Assembly (NCBI RefSeq): GCF_000002985.6
Contig: NC_003281.10
Location: 3,348,001-3,412,000, forward strand
Length of the DNA: 64,000 bases
DNA from: Caenorhabditis elegans
Taxonomy: Eukaryota > Nematoda > Chromadorea > Rhabditida > Rhabditidae
Direction of reading: 5' to 3'
Under the pieces are notes generated by a model. It searched no databases and had not been told where the DNA came from. It saw only the letters and a program-made list of their open reading frames with translations. Position numbers and translations under genes: made by a program. Shown here one piece after another: positions 23,185-36,188 of this stretch; position 1 is the stretch's first letter; each line of letters starts with the position of its first letter.

Positions 23185-23365
23185 CCGTCAAGTGACTTGA
23201 AGTCCAGCAACCCGCGGGGTTGCAAAACAGCTGGGGCCTTAGACCACTAGGCCTTGCAGGCCAACAACAAAAGTTCAGAGGTTGTCAAGGAGCTCCGGAG
23301 TTCAATTTTTTCATCTGACTCCGAACTTTGACGGGCACAATACACCAGATTTTACGAGCAAATTC
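23185..23365 (-). repeat. tRNA-like SINE-type element
   Basis: On the minus strand TGGCCTGCAAGGCCTAGTGG (A-box-like) precedes CCCGCGGGTTGCTGGACTT (T-arm-like). The flank cacaatacaccagatttta plus cgagcaaatt is a variant of the family boundary motif. Confidence 0.45.
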
Positions 23366-24100
23366 CAAGAATTTCTGTGGCAATTAGCTAATTATATTAT
23401 GTATTAATTCATCAAAGATCTAATTAATAGATTTGCAATTTAATAAAATCTCGTGATGGGTTTGGAAAACAATTGTTTTTGTTTCTGAAACTTTGGGGGT
23501 TTCATGCAAAACATTGGCACATGTGATTTTGTTTTAGGTGTGACGCTGACTCAAGGGGGGCTTGAAATTTCAAATAAATACACGATTTTTACACAGCTTT
23601 TTTTGAGTACAGAGCATAATTGTGATAGGAATCAGAAAATAAATCAGAAAAATTGAAACTCCCGGCTTCACGTCACCTCCACAATTTTCTTGGCAAATAC
23701 TCGATGCACCATATTTGACGCGCAAATCTTAGGCCACGCCCACAAATTGGGCGTGGCTTATAAGCTCTCTCAGCGAAAATCAGTGTTCGTTTTTTTTTGA
23801 GAAATATGTACAAATTTTGAAAAACGGGCGGAGCATAGAATGGGCGTGGCCAATGATGTCGCGCAATTTTTTGAAATTTTAAAAATTCTGAGATAAACAT
23901 TTCTGCGGGAAATTCAAATTTTTTGAGAAGAAAATTTTTAGAAGGGACTTCAAGTTTTCGCTGAAAATTCACTTTTTTTCAAAAAATATTTTCGCGGGCT
24001 GTGAAAAGTTTTTGAAGGGATGTTCAGCTTTTTCAAAATTTTTGCCGGGAAATTTAAATTTTCTGAGAAAATGTATCCTGTGGGTCAATGAAGGAAAAGA

Positions 24101-24630
24101 GCAAGTGCGCTCCACCGCAAAACCTACAGTAATCCCAAAAATCAAGCTATTGATCTACAGTAATCCCAGGGATAACTTCGCTTTTTAAACATGCGACGCC
24201 ACAGATTCTAGCGTTAATCTACAGTAGGTCAAAAAAAGACGGGGAAATGCAAGTGCGCTCTACCGCACAGTTTTCCTTAAAAACACATAGCACCTCTCAG
24301 AAAGTATAAACTAGAGTGCTGCCCTCGAGTACTCTTTTTATAGCATCTCCGGTAACAAGCAGAAACTAGAGAAACGCTGAAGAGTTCGAAATTCAAATAT
24401 CAAAGAATGACGCAGGAAACTCATATTAATAATTGGGAAATAAAAATAATTTCGAAACAACCTCTGACATTGTTGACAGTTCTCACGACATGTGAGAAAT
24501 TGGAAAAGAAATAAAATTGGGTAATAAAAAAGTCGAATGTACAATATCGTCCTTCGTGACATTCGGATGTTTTAGAATGAACAAGTGTTATTATAAGATT
24601 CTAGGGGTGTGCGGTGGAGCGCATTTTCAT
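24101..24630. mobile_element. inverted-repeat (MITE-like) element
   Basis: gcaagtgcgctccaccgcaa at 24101-24120 is answered by the inverted form gtgcggtggagcgcatttt at about 24607-24625. An extra direct copy, gcaagtgcgctctaccgcac, lies at about 24249-24268. The inner tctacagtaatccca and tctacagtagg segments repeat too. No protein-coding frame is inside. Confidence 0.55.
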
Positions 24631-26600
24631 CCAAATTTCAAAATCAGTGATTTGAAAAATTTAAAAAAAATTCGATAAATGGTAATTTCAATTATTCGCG
24701 ATTTATCATTCTATACAAATTAATTTTAAAAATTGAATATTTGTAATAAAATCAACCTTTGCGGAATTTGGAAAATACTTTTATGAATTGAAAATTATCA
24801 CAAAAAAATTATAGGAAAAATTTAGAGTCGATAATTCCTTTTTTCGTAAAGATAAATATTTAGAAATCGATAAGTGGTTTAAAAATGTTTTAAAAAAATT
24901 GAAACTTCCTTTAAAAATTAATAACCACTGAAAAGTTTGAAAAATCGATAATTTCACTTTATAAAATTGCATTTCAAAAGCCATAGAAAATTACCGAATT
25001 TTGAAAATTCTAAAATCCAATAAAATGACGAAAAAAAATCATCGAAAAGTTTGAAAAACCGAAAAGTCAAAAAAATTAAATTTTTGGAAATTTTTTTTTA
25101 ATCACAAGTTTGGAAATTACTGTTTGAAAAAATACCAAAAATTAAATTTCAGAGTGATCCAAAAAAAAAAAAGATAGCTTCCATCAGCTTCAACTACTTG
25201 AAGCCTATTGTTTGAAAAAGAAAAATAGTTGAAAAGGAGAAGAGGGGGCGGAGAAAAGTGACACTGTCTCTGTATGTTTATTCATTTTCTCAACACATTT
25301 GTATTACACTATTCAATTCTTCTTATTCACTTTTTCTTTTCAATCACTTTTCGGGTCCCTTTTCACATCTTTTTCGTCTCACAGCGGGACGTTTCACATC
25401 AAGAAACACTATCAGAATTGGGTGATAGTATCAGTGATTAAAATGGGGAAAAACAAACAAACAGAAATTTTGGAAAAAACAACAATTTCAGGGTTCTGGA
25501 ACGGAAACTAGGTCTGATTACGTGCCCAAGTATGCCTACCTACATGCCTACCTACCTGCATAGCTAAGTGCCTAAATACATCTTCTACCATCTGCCTACA
25601 TGCCTACTTCCTTACCTCCTGCCTGCCTACCTACCGATTTCATGCCTGCCTGGATAACTCCTGCCTGTCGCTTATTTTCTAATAAATGATACAATTTTAG
25701 ACTTTCTGGGTACTTTTTTAAAAGAAAATTTGAATATTTTGGGCAAAACATGAAATGTTTAATTTTAGAATTCGGAAAAAATTTCGAATTATTTTCAAAT
25801 ATTTAAAATCCAAAAAATAGTTTAAAAATACATTTTTTGGAACAAAAACGTTCAAAAATTGCAGAATCCTCGGAAATAATTTCATAATTGCGAAAAATAT
25901 GATTTTTTGGAAAATTTTATGAACTGTTTCTTAAAAAAATGAAATTTTTCCGGGAAAAATCGCTCAACAACTTTTTGAAAAAAAAGTGAACCCATGAGGT
26001 GTCAGCCGCAGGTTTTTTCGGTTAGAAATTTCTAGTTTAGGATTTTTTTGTAGAGAAAAATTGTCGAAAAGCAACAAATTTCAAATTTTCAAAAAAAAAA
26101 GTAAAATCCCCGTATATCTCCACAAATCTACACAATAGGTTGCGCACGCAGTGTTTTTTTTTAATTTGGAAACTTTGGAAATTTTCCTTCAAAACAGTAC
26201 AAAATTGACATCAAGAACAAGAAAAAGTGGCTGAAATTGATCTATCAAACTGAAAATGATACGCGCGCGTGGCGAAAAAGAGAAAGAGATGAAGAGATGT
26301 ACACAGAAGACGCACAGATAATGATTAAGAATTGGGAAAAGAGAGTGTGATGAAAAGAAGAACGGGTTACAGATGAATCTCCGATGAGGTAGAATAATTT
26401 TGAAAGAGAAAAAGAAGACCAAGCAAATTAATACCTGCGCGAAAGGTGACAGGGGGCACAGAGAGGGCGGGAAGTGAGAAAGATACAGAATGAAAAAGAG
26501 GAACATTCTCTGAGCACACACCGAAAGAAAACACTATATATTTTTTGACAAGCTCCCCCCGCGAGAGCGCGCGCGCGGAAAGGTGAAGTGCGTGAAAAAC

Positions 26601-29433
26601 GTGGAACTCAACTCCCTCTTTTTTAAACAAGACTGGTTTAGGAGCTCTGGTGCTGAGCAATAATCAACAAAACATATGCTTGTCAAACAGCTTCACCACT
26701 GTGTCAAGATAATCGGATCTACTCGGGGGAACAGAGAGAGTTCACACAAAACACTTAATGAGAACTGGTTACGGGGGCACTGGAACACTTGAATAGTTCG
26801 TTCGTGTTTTGTGGGGTAGGCACATCCTATTGAACTTGTGCAGTAGCATATACAGTGCTGGCCGAAAAGATATCCACTTTCTGTTTTTTGATGATTTCGA
26901 TAATTTTTCCAATGAGCATAACTCCAAAACTAGGAAAGCTATCAAAAAAGTTTCAATTGGTAAGATGTAGCTCGTGTTCAGGCATATTTATTTTTACATG
27001 TTGCACATATTCATCCAACACATGGCAAGTAATAAAGCGGCGGACATCTCGTGAGTCCGTTTTTGATGATGATTACTAAAACGACTGTAACTCGAAAAAC
27101 ATATTTTTAATGGAAGGTTTGTGACAGTAGCACGGTGTTTATATAATTTTTTATTGTTTGAACATACTAACTTTGTCCTGAAACCTCCATTGAAAAAGAC
27201 AAGAGAGTTTAAAGAAGAGAGGTGTAGAGTAATTTCGAGCTCATTTCTCATAAATAGTGGATTTTTTTTCTGAATTCTGTTTATTGGTTAATATTATTAT
27301 TATTATTATTGAATACGTTTTTTTGAACGTGAAAGTAAGAGAAAAAAAGAGGATAATAGAAAAAAAAAATTTAATATGTAGTTCAAATATAATAACAACA
27401 TCAGTTCTTCACAAAAATTGTCGGAAAAAGATTTTCAATCCAAGAAACCTGATTTTTGAACATGGCCTCTTCACAGTGTCTAATGAGACACTAGTTTCAG
27501 CTCACATATTTTTTTGAATGAAAGTAGTAAAAAGTGATTGCTGACAATTTTCTGAGATCCAGCACTTCTATCATTTCTGTAGTTTCTGAGTTTGATATTC
27601 AAAAGAAAAACGGTAGAGTAGAACTTTCATGGTAGGCAGGCGCGTTTTCGGCGCCTGACACCTGCCTGAAACCTACCCGCCTCACGCCGGCTTTTCGTCT
27701 CTTCTCATTTTAAAGTGAATTTTCAAATTTCAAAGTTTATCATTTTCAACAACTTGTTGAAAATTATTTTTTAAGAAATGAATAAAGTTGACTTATGTTT
27801 TAGCATAAGGCGCGCATTGAGGCCAGAGGCAGGCTGAGGTCGCCTTAAGGCTAAGCAGGCAGGCGTTTAAACGCCTACATGGGAGCCCTGCTGTAGAGAA
27901 CTGCCGAAATTTAAAAAAACTAAATTTGAAATATCTAACGCAGAAAAATCCCAAGAAATCCCAAGAGTTCAAGAACTTGCCCGAGAGGAGTACACTAGTG
28001 TCACTTGAATGAGTCATTTTTAAACATCAGGCCTGAAGAAACAGGATCTGAATAATAATAATAATATCATATTCAATGATTCATTCGTTCAAATTTTTGA
28101 TATCGATATCAAATTTGAATTATTTTGCAGTGACAGCATCAACATCTGCATATGTGTCATGAAAGTTTCCTCAGAAAATTTAACACAACGGTCAAAAATT
28201 TCTAAATCATAAAACATCTTTATAACACTATTAGTCTTGGAACACATATATTTAACGCAAACTTTTAACCACTCATTTTTAATAAAAAAATATCCTAAAA
28301 CAATTTCAGATTGACTTTTTCTAGTTGAAAGTGCTCCTATACATATAAACTTGTTGTAGGTACCTATTCAAAAGATCCTATATCTTTAGGTCATTTGTCT
28401 CCTATTATAGTACAAGTCAAAATTTCACAGGTCAAAGTATATTTTGCAGTCCACGTTTTTTGGACGCATTCACAATCTTTATAAATCATCTCTGTACGTG
28501 CGCAGGTTTTCAAGAAGATAATCATTAATCATCTTTTAATATGATCTTTGCAAAGATTTGATTTTATCATCTATTCGTATTGAAATTGCAATGGGAATTA
28601 GGACTTAAAACCGCAAAATTGTTCTTAAAACATCACACTTTTCGGTTCAATAAACTGTCATTAAAGCTACTAAACCAAGAAAATATCACAATAACAAGAA
28701 CCAGCAAAACAGCAGCGAAAAAAAGTTTGAAAGCTTCTCGAAAAAAAAACCAGTCGCCGTGAGGATGCGCGGGGGGTTAACACAACAACTTGCAAGAAAA
28801 GCATGAAATGGTGACACCTTTTCACACAAAGGACTTCTTCTTTTGACTTCTGATTGATTGAAGGTCAAGTGACACTGATTGGAAAGGGGTAATAATGATC
28901 GTTGAGATTCCAATGATTCGGGAATTACGTAGATCATAAAGTGAGTGCAGGAAACTTTTTCAAAGTCTATTTAAAAAATTGAATTTTGAATTTCGCGCCA
29001 AAAGTAGAAATTTAAAAAATTAAAGTTTAAAATTTAGTTTGCGCTAAAATTTTATTGAAACATTTAAATTTCAAATTTAGATTTTTTAAATTTTGATTTT
29101 AATTTCGTGCCAAAAATATGATGAAACATTAAAAAATTGTTATTTTCGCGGAAAATTTTATTTAAAAATTCGCAGTTGAAATGTGAATTTTGCGGTCTCG
29201 CAGCGATGGGCCTTAAAGCTGAAAGAAGAGTCGCTTAGTGACGTCATAAGTGGCCTAAATACTCTCAAAGTCGTTTTTGGAAGAGAAGTGACGTCATTAC
29301 TGGTCTATATACCTTTGTGGTCGCGCCTGAGAACCTAATGTGACGTCATCGGTGGTCTAGTTTTTTGCAGATGACGTCATCCTTATCATAACATATAAAT
29401 TGAAACAAATTCATTCATAAATTCTTGAAAACT
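26601..29433. other. intergenic region between prk-2 and hecw-1
   Basis: No gene supported. The region contains a copy of the aagctatcaaaaaagtttcaa repeat (26935-26960), an (ATT)n run at about 27295, a gcctgcctgaaacctaccc-type tract near 27655-27680, and a cluster of TGACGTCA sites followed by ggcct/ggtct at about 29238, 29289, 29340 and 29370. The last 100 bases before 29433 should hold the hecw-1 3' UTR. Confidence 0.5.
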
Positions 29434-32400
29434 TCATTCTATCGAATAGCTCATCCCATTAACAATTGCCTGCTGAAGTTTTGATTTCAACTGCTGCTTA
29501 GTGTTATAGGAGGGTAGTTGAAGCCTGTTGAAACACGTATGAGCCCTGAACTCAAACTTCAAATATCGAAATTTCAATTCCAAAAAAAAACCTGGGAAAC
29601 GACGTGGCATCTCCCCACTTCTCTATGCAAAACTTGCTTATTTCCTCATTGCCACGTAGCGCAGAGAATCCTTCAAAAGGAACTGATGAACTGCCGGTGA
29701 CAAACTGGAAATTTTTTGTGAGATGAGAGGAGAATAAGATTCTTCAAAGAATGTCTATCTCACTTACCAACAACAAATCAAATCTTTCTTGGTTGGTCAT
29801 CGTCTCTATCACTTCCCAAAACCATTCGACGACTATATGACAATCAGAGTATCCTCCCTGCAATTGGTATGATAAGGCGAGGGGGGCGATCAAAAAGATT
29901 AGAAGATTATGACTTGTCACGGGAAAGGAGTCTCTTATCCACCGCAGGGCGCTTCTAGCGCCCGACACCTCACGAGTTTGTTTTGGCAGTCGACAACCCG
30001 TGAGATGTCGGGTGCTGTAACTAAAACAATTAGAAGTGTGAATTGGGCGCCCACTATCTTATAACAATACAATTACAGCACCCGACGCCTCATGAGTTTG
30101 GTTTGGTACTCAACGGCCCGTAAGGTGTCGGTTGCTATATTGAAGTGATAGCAGCCGACACTTTACGGGCCGTAAAATAAACCCGTGAAGTGTCCGCCAC
30201 TTCAAGACAACTATTTGGCTGAACATAAGTTCTCTCGGTCTTCAAACTGTGTCAGCAGTCGACACTTCACGGGCGAGTTTTCTTGTCTCCCGTGAGGCGT
30301 CCGCTGCTTCATTGTTAGAAACCAGCAGCCGACACCTCACGGGTCTTTTCTTAAGTTTTGAGTAAATCCCGTAAAGTAATAGCAGCCGACATCTCGCAAG
30401 TTGAAAACAAACTTTATAAATCGTATTGGTCCTCCAATCATTGAGATCCAATTCCAGTGATCCACTAAGAATCCGCTTCAAATCCGAACTTTCCAGTGAG
30501 TTTAAGAGATTATCATTCAATATCTAAAAATTTTGAAATATTTCCTTATTTTCAGTTAGTAGTACCTGATTAAAAGATGTCAATAGAATCTCCAATGGCT
30601 TCTCCACACCTCTTATCGCCTTTTTCTGACACATCAAATCGATAAATTCTGCTTTATTAGCTTCAGTGACCATTTGTGATTCTCCACCGGGTACAAGTTC
30701 TTGTTCGGCTAGCTGTAATGCTACGGAAACAATAGATGATAAGGTAAGGTCACTCACTTTTCCATTGACCATACTACTGTACACAAAGGACATTTCAAGG
30801 TCGACGACGTCGTTTTCCAAAAGCCAATTCATGCTTTTGTAGAATTCGGCGTCCGATTCTTTAAAGTCCATCAGGGTCACTGGTCTGAAAACTCCAGAAA
30901 ATTTGAGAAAAAGGGGTCATTTTTTGTATTTCAGGCGGATTACAAATACTATTTACCGCCGCTCTGTCGTTTTTATTGAGCGCCCGACACTCCGCGGTGA
31001 AATGCCGGATGATCTGTTTAGTAGCGAAGCGCCCGGCATTTTGCGGGTCTTCTCGACCGAAATCAATAATTTTCAAAACAAACCTCTTCTGCAAGGACTT
31101 GTAGAACACATTCGTAAAAAACACATCAATATAGCATCGATGTATAACCGCCAATGCCAGGACTCTTCCACAAAGTATCAACCATTTTTTCTCCTTTTCA
31201 GTTTCACATCCACGTGGTCTCAATTGCAGATGATAGTCGTTTCCTTCGTACTCAAAATATCCATTTTTGGGATGAAATAGTTCACGAGAGAGGAGAATGA
31301 AGAATTCTCGTGATAGACCACCATAGTCAAGACTGCAAGAAAGTTAGGGAGTACAAATTGAAATATAGATCGTAAAAAATAATCTATGTGATCATTAAAA
31401 AGCCGACACGATCAAAAATTCAGGGAGGATTTTCAAAATAAAAAATTTTAGAAAAACATTAAAACAACGATAATTTAATGAAAAATTGTCAATGGACAAT
31501 TTAAATTTTATTTTAAAAATTATTTGCCAGTTGAGAATTTTCTGATAGATTTTTCCGTTTTAGAGGGAACAAAATGTGTCCCATCTTTGAGCTCTTGAAT
31601 CTCTTTTATATAAATAGCTATCAAAAAATTGTCAATTAACAAAATGTTTCTTAAAATATGGGTAACATTTTGTCAGTTGACAACTTTTTCTCTCACAAGC
31701 TCTCAAAAATGTGGAGCCCAAAAAATGGCACTCACTTCAACAACACCCCAGTTTGGAAATTTGGACCAAAACTTACGCCAACTCCCCTTCAAATCGAATA
31801 TGCAATCTGGACTTTTTCAGTACAAATGGATCGACATTCAGAATAATCCTAAAAGCATCATCCAATAATCGATCTCTGGAAACTTTCCAGCAAAGCCGAC
31901 TCGGCCCCTTGCCAAGCTTCTCCTTTTTCATATCCTCATAGAACATTTTAATATTATCTCCTTCTCCCGCTAGCTTTTCCGTATTCGAATCCAACATGCT
32001 CAGGGCTAGAGTGATATCTAAATCATTTGCTAAACTAGCCACTGCAAGTCCTCCAAATCTTTCGATTAGCATGAGCTTTTTGCTTATTCGTTCTGGAAAA
32101 TATTGATTTTTGTAAGGAAAAAATATGTGGCGGATCCCGCTGAAAACCCGCTAAGTGTCGGGCACTTCACTTTGAAAAACACAGTGCGGCCGACACCTCG
32201 CGTGTTCTCAGAGGAATCCAAGAGATGCCGGGCGCTTTGGGATTTCAATGAACGCCCGACATTTCGCGGGTCCCGCCGGAAACTCATCAGGTGTCGGACG
32301 CTTCCAAACTGCACACAGAAAAACTCACCCGCAATCTGCGGGAAATTATCTTGCGCAATTTTCCTCAAATCCTCGCATTTACTAATCAATGCGTGATCGA

Positions 32401-35400
32401 TTTTTCCTTTGTGCGCTGTTGAACTTCTACTCGGAACACTTCTGCCACGTCGTGAAGTTTTTGTTTCAAATCTTCTGATTCTTGGATCATAAAAACTTGT
32501 TTCCTTGTTGGCGTGATTCAAAAATACCGTTCGATTGTTCATTGTGATGCATTCCCAGCCGGAGGGCAGAGGCTGCGTGATATCGGCGAATAGGTTGACG
32601 AATCGGACGAATAGAGGTTGGTTTTCGAATCTGGAAGAGGAAAGTTTACATAATTGGAGTGGCCGACGCAAAGCAGGTCCGCGTACAGTCTCTTTTTGTA
32701 AATCGGTGTATTTCGGTGCGCACAGCCGACACCAATCGAGGCCCCACCCAATATTCGCAGAAGCTAAACACTTTTTATGAGCGGCCGATACAAAGCGGGT
32801 CCCCGCGCAATATCTCAGTGCGCGCAGCCGACATAAATCGAGGCCCCTCACTTTGATGGTGGATCCAAATCCTTCTGAATTCGATGAATCGCATGCCGAA
32901 CCACAGAGCATTCGTTATAAATCTGCATTGCATCTTGATTCTCGTATAAGGCGGTTTTAAACTCGTCTCGTTGGAAAAACTGAATCAAATCGCTTTTTGG
33001 ACACCCCGCCGATCTCACTGTGATTGTACGTCGCGGCGTGATGAAACTGAAAAAAACCTATGTTTTGTAAGTCGTGAAGTTTTGTAATAAATTCTCAAGA
33101 TTACCTATTCCTGGGAGAAGCTGATCGGTCGGAGAGCCTCTTGTGAACTGGGGTCTCTGGTTCTATATGGTTGTTGTTGAGGGTGTCCTGTAAAGATTTT
33201 TTTAGCATTTAATGTTCAAATTTCCTTACCGGTTTAGTCCATCTTGTTTCCTTCGTGACATGGTTCACATAGAATTTCCGTTTTTTCGCGTCCAAATAAG
33301 TTTTCCAATGGGATTCTGGTGGCGTTTGACTTGATGAAGCGATTTCCATTATGTCAGGCGCGGATTTTTTACCTTTAAACTTATTGATTTAGCTATAGCA
33401 GCCGGCATCTCATTGGTTGTGAAATTAGGCTGACCCGTAAGGTGTCGGGAGCTAAAGCTTGCTTCAAGCAGGAGAAGCTCGAAGAAGGAAAAAATCCAGC
33501 GTGCGACATCGCATAAGTCTAGAGCGTAAATTCAAACCCGAAAGGTGTCGGACGCATTAACTTCGTTCACAAAAAGTTATAGCGCCCGACGTCTCACGGG
33601 CTATAAACTACCTGGAAATCCAAACCTGCCAGGTGTCGGCTGCTATAATTTTGTTCGAACTAGTGTTTAATAGAAATAATAATTCATACAGTTTAAAGCT
33701 AAATTTTGCACATATTGTTAGTTGAGAAGAGCATTCTAGCTCTATCCCCCAGAAAATTTGAGCATCCGACATCAGACGGGCCGAGAATTGAAACGCCAAC
33801 CCGTTCAAAAAGCATTTTAGCGCCCGACATCGCGCGGGTTCTAAATTCTGACTTGAGAATGATGTTTCAAAAACTCACTGGTTTTTGGTTCAATACTGAA
33901 GACAATTTCCACGACGTGACTATGCGAGAAACTTTTCGATTGGATGTAATTGTTTTGAAGTCTGAAATTAGAAAAATTGGATTCATTTGAACTATGTCCT
34001 ATAATGAGTCAAAAACTCGTGCAAAAATGGCTCTTTCTCGGGACCCTAGCACTGCTCATCCAACTAGTCCCAGGGGACAATATCCTATCTTTGGCCACGA
34101 ATCTTGACATTTCACAGAAGGAAAATGGAGTTGGATGAGACGGAGTTTTTGGAAGAAGAAGAAGGACAGGGGGCACACAAATGTAATGTGACACTCTCTT
34201 ATCTTCATGGAATTGGCACTAGAGACTAGAATTAGAAAAAGTTGGAAGAATGCTTTTTGTTGTTTATTGGGAAAGCAGTATTTGGGAGGGATAAAAAAAA
34301 TTCAAAATTTCAAAATTTTATATTTTTAGAATTTCGATTCTTTGGAAACCCTACGCCTACATTTAAAACAAAACTCGCCTGCCTGCCAACAAGACGACCT
34401 ACATATGCCTACTCTCATAACGAAAAAATACGTATGCCTGCCTGCAAGACAACCTATCCCTGTATGTTTTTTCTTGCGCTAACATGCGGCATTTGTCTGC
34501 CTACCTTTAAAGCTACCTGTCTACTGGCCCAATGTGAAATGCCAAGGAACAGGCGGTAGGTAGGCACGTAGGCATGCAGAAGTTCACTTTTAAAAACGTA
34601 TAAAAAATGCGAAAAAAACGTGAAAACGAGAAAAATCTTCTGAGCTCTCAAATTCTGAGCCAACAAGTGCCGCTAATGTTTCCCTCCTCCAGAATTTAAT
34701 CAATTCTCTCTCTCAGAAAAATTTCGTTTTTCATTAACAAAATGAAAGGTCAAAAATCGAGTTTTCTAAATTTAGAAAGTTTGGTTGGAATGCTTGAGCA
34801 CTTGGGCTAAAGTGGGTGACGTCACACATGGCCTAGGAATTTTCTAGGCCAAGGGGGAAAATTTTCATAAGTTCTCCAAACTTTCAACAGTAATATCTCA
34901 CTTTTTCAAAAATATTTAAAAAAAATAATTTTCTATATTTTTGTAGTTGATAATTTTTTATATCACTAAAAAGAGCTATAAGAAGTCCAGCAACTCAAAA
35001 AACTCACTGATTCGAAGCAATAAAATGATCGAAATTCAACTTTTCAGAGTTTTCAACCAATGAAATATGAAGGTCCTCAACATCAAAATCAAACTCAAAT
35101 GAGCTCCGAAAAGAGCCATTCTTCCGGGAAAACGACCTCTTTTTTGGGATTTCTATTCTCCCGTGGTTCGTGTTGAGATAGACATTTATGTTCTCTGGTT
35201 TTTTGACTTCTGAAAATTTTTTGTTTTTCAGTCTACCTATATTGCTTACATGCCTATCGCCTAAGGTAGGTAGGCACATAGGCACGTGCAACCTTACCAT
35301 GAACAACCAGTGATGCTGATTTACAAATCTCTACATTTTCCGATTTAGCCAGCAGTCTTCCTGTCATTCCATCAATTAATCCAAAATATACTTCAGAAGC

Positions 35401-36188
35401 ATTTAGCAAATTTTTAGAGGTTAATGTGAAAACTACAGGGGAGATATGTTGTCGGAGGGATTTTTGGTCCAAGTAGAATGATGAGTCATCTGAAATTTCA
35501 AATTTTCAGAAGGTGAAATATTAGAAAAAAATATGTAGTACGTCAAATATTGTTCATTACAGTAAATGCACCATATTTTACGAGCAAATTTCGAAAAAAG
35601 AACCTACTATTATCAAAAAGACCAATCCAGTCTAAGCAGTTCTCCGGCTTGTCAATGTTCCACCAAACTTTTACTACCTGAAATTTGAAAAGGTTACAAA
35701 AAAAATTAGTGGTCAGTTTTGCAAATTTTCTTGCCAGAACAATTATCAAATTGGTCAAAGTTTTTGGTTTCAAGGCCTATCAATAGGCCTAAACCTAAGC
35801 CTAGGTCTAAGCCTAAGCCTATGCCTATGCCTATGCCTAAGTCTTGACCAAAGCTTAGGCTTAAGCCTAAGCCTGAGCCTAAATCGAAACCTGGGCCTAA
35901 GTCTAAGCCCAAGCCTAATCCTGAGCCTAGGTCTAAGCCTAAGCCTATGCCTATGCCTATGCCTAAGTCTTGGCCTAAGCCTAGGCTTAAGCCTAAGCGT
36001 AACTCTAAGCCGAAGCCCAAGGCTAGGCCTAGGCCTGCGCCAAAGCCGCTTAAGCCTAGACCTTAACTTAATTTTCTTACCTCATTCTTGTTTCCAAACG
36101 GATAAACCGCCGACTTTGATACAAAAATTCCCGTTTCAGAACCCGACGGCCTATCTGTTTCGACATCCATTCTCCGAAGCGTGATCAT
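29434..36188 (-). CDS. hecw-1: HECW-type HECT E3 ubiquitin ligase with two WW domains
   Basis: Sixteen exons, minus strand: 36188-36081, 35677-35608, 35489-35298, 35209-35008, 33961-33879, 33372-33230, 33187-33105, 33046-32852, 32630-32329, 32092-31777, 31332-31084, 30884-30566, 30523-30413, 29857-29768, 29704-29592, 29545-29434. Together they encode 895 residues. Order: a HECW-type N-terminal segment ([17 protein letters not shown]), a C2-like region (about 120-230), WW1 ([20 protein letters not shown]), WW2 ([20 protein letters not shown]), then a HECT domain from about 525 to the end. The catalytic cysteine is in AHTCFNRL (about Cys863). The enzyme takes ubiquitin from an E2 as a thioester and passes it to substrates bound by the WW domains. 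An acceptor (tttttag) abuts the ATG, suggesting trans-splicing. The 33372 acceptor is AAAG rather than CAG, so that junction is less sure. The symbol is from memory. Confidence 0.9.
29940..30400. repeat. CCCGTGAGGTGTCGG repeat cluster in a hecw-1 intron
   Basis: The hecw-1 intron 30412-29858 carries at least eight copies, in both orientations, of a 20-25 bp unit of the form gc(a/c)gccgacacctcacgggt, separated by 10-60 bases. Neighbouring copies in opposite orientation could pair into hairpins. The same unit recurs in other hecw-1 introns (30970-31050, 32140-32310, 33395-33640, 33765-33845) and in the F-box gene intron. Confidence 0.7.
34340..34590. repeat. tgcctgcctac-type short-period tract in a hecw-1 intron
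   Basis: The plus strand repeats units such as gcctgcctgc(c/a)aa-gacgacctac and gcctacctttaaagctacc, with the reverse form ggtaggtaggcacgtaggca at about 34555-34575. A related tract sits at 35232-35295 in the next intron and at 25527-25675. It is not coding. Confidence 0.6.
35775..36065 (-). repeat. TTAGGC-like interstitial tract in the first hecw-1 intron
   Basis: About 290 bases of the plus strand consist of gcctaagcctatgcctaagc-type units, a degenerate (GCCTAA)n, i.e. TTAGGC on the minus strand. The unit varies (taagcc, tatgcc, tgagcc), so it is diverged or mixed with six- and twelve-base periods. An open frame across it (Gly/Leu repeats) is an artefact of the repeat. Confidence 0.8.

Larger units (their letters stand above)
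18809..26600. other. long 5' intron/upstream region of prk-2, non-coding and repeat-rich
   Basis: No exon with coding character was found. The region holds tRNA-like elements (19497-19622, 20117-20245, 20560-20730, 22623-22750, 23185-23365), an inverted-repeat element (24101-24630), a tgcctacctacctgcc tract (25527-25675) and AT-rich filler. Near 26200-26600 the minus strand becomes CT-rich with a GC-rich core (cgcgagagcgcgcgcgcgg, about 26562-26580), which could be the prk-2 promoter or 5' UTR. A minus-strand donor-like site (cgcgcag|gtatta) sits at about 26431. Confidence 0.5.

Noticed and set aside
26189..26660. Two hydrophobic minus-strand frames upstream of prk-2, considered as a first exon with a signal peptide
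   Set aside because: The CT-rich sequence gives Phe/Leu/Ser frames by composition; a secretion signal would be odd for a Pim kinase. Kept only as an alternative in the prk-2 entry.
35706..36020. 104-codon Gly/Leu-rich open frame on the minus strand
   Set aside because: Produced by the TTAGGC-like tract in the first hecw-1 intron.
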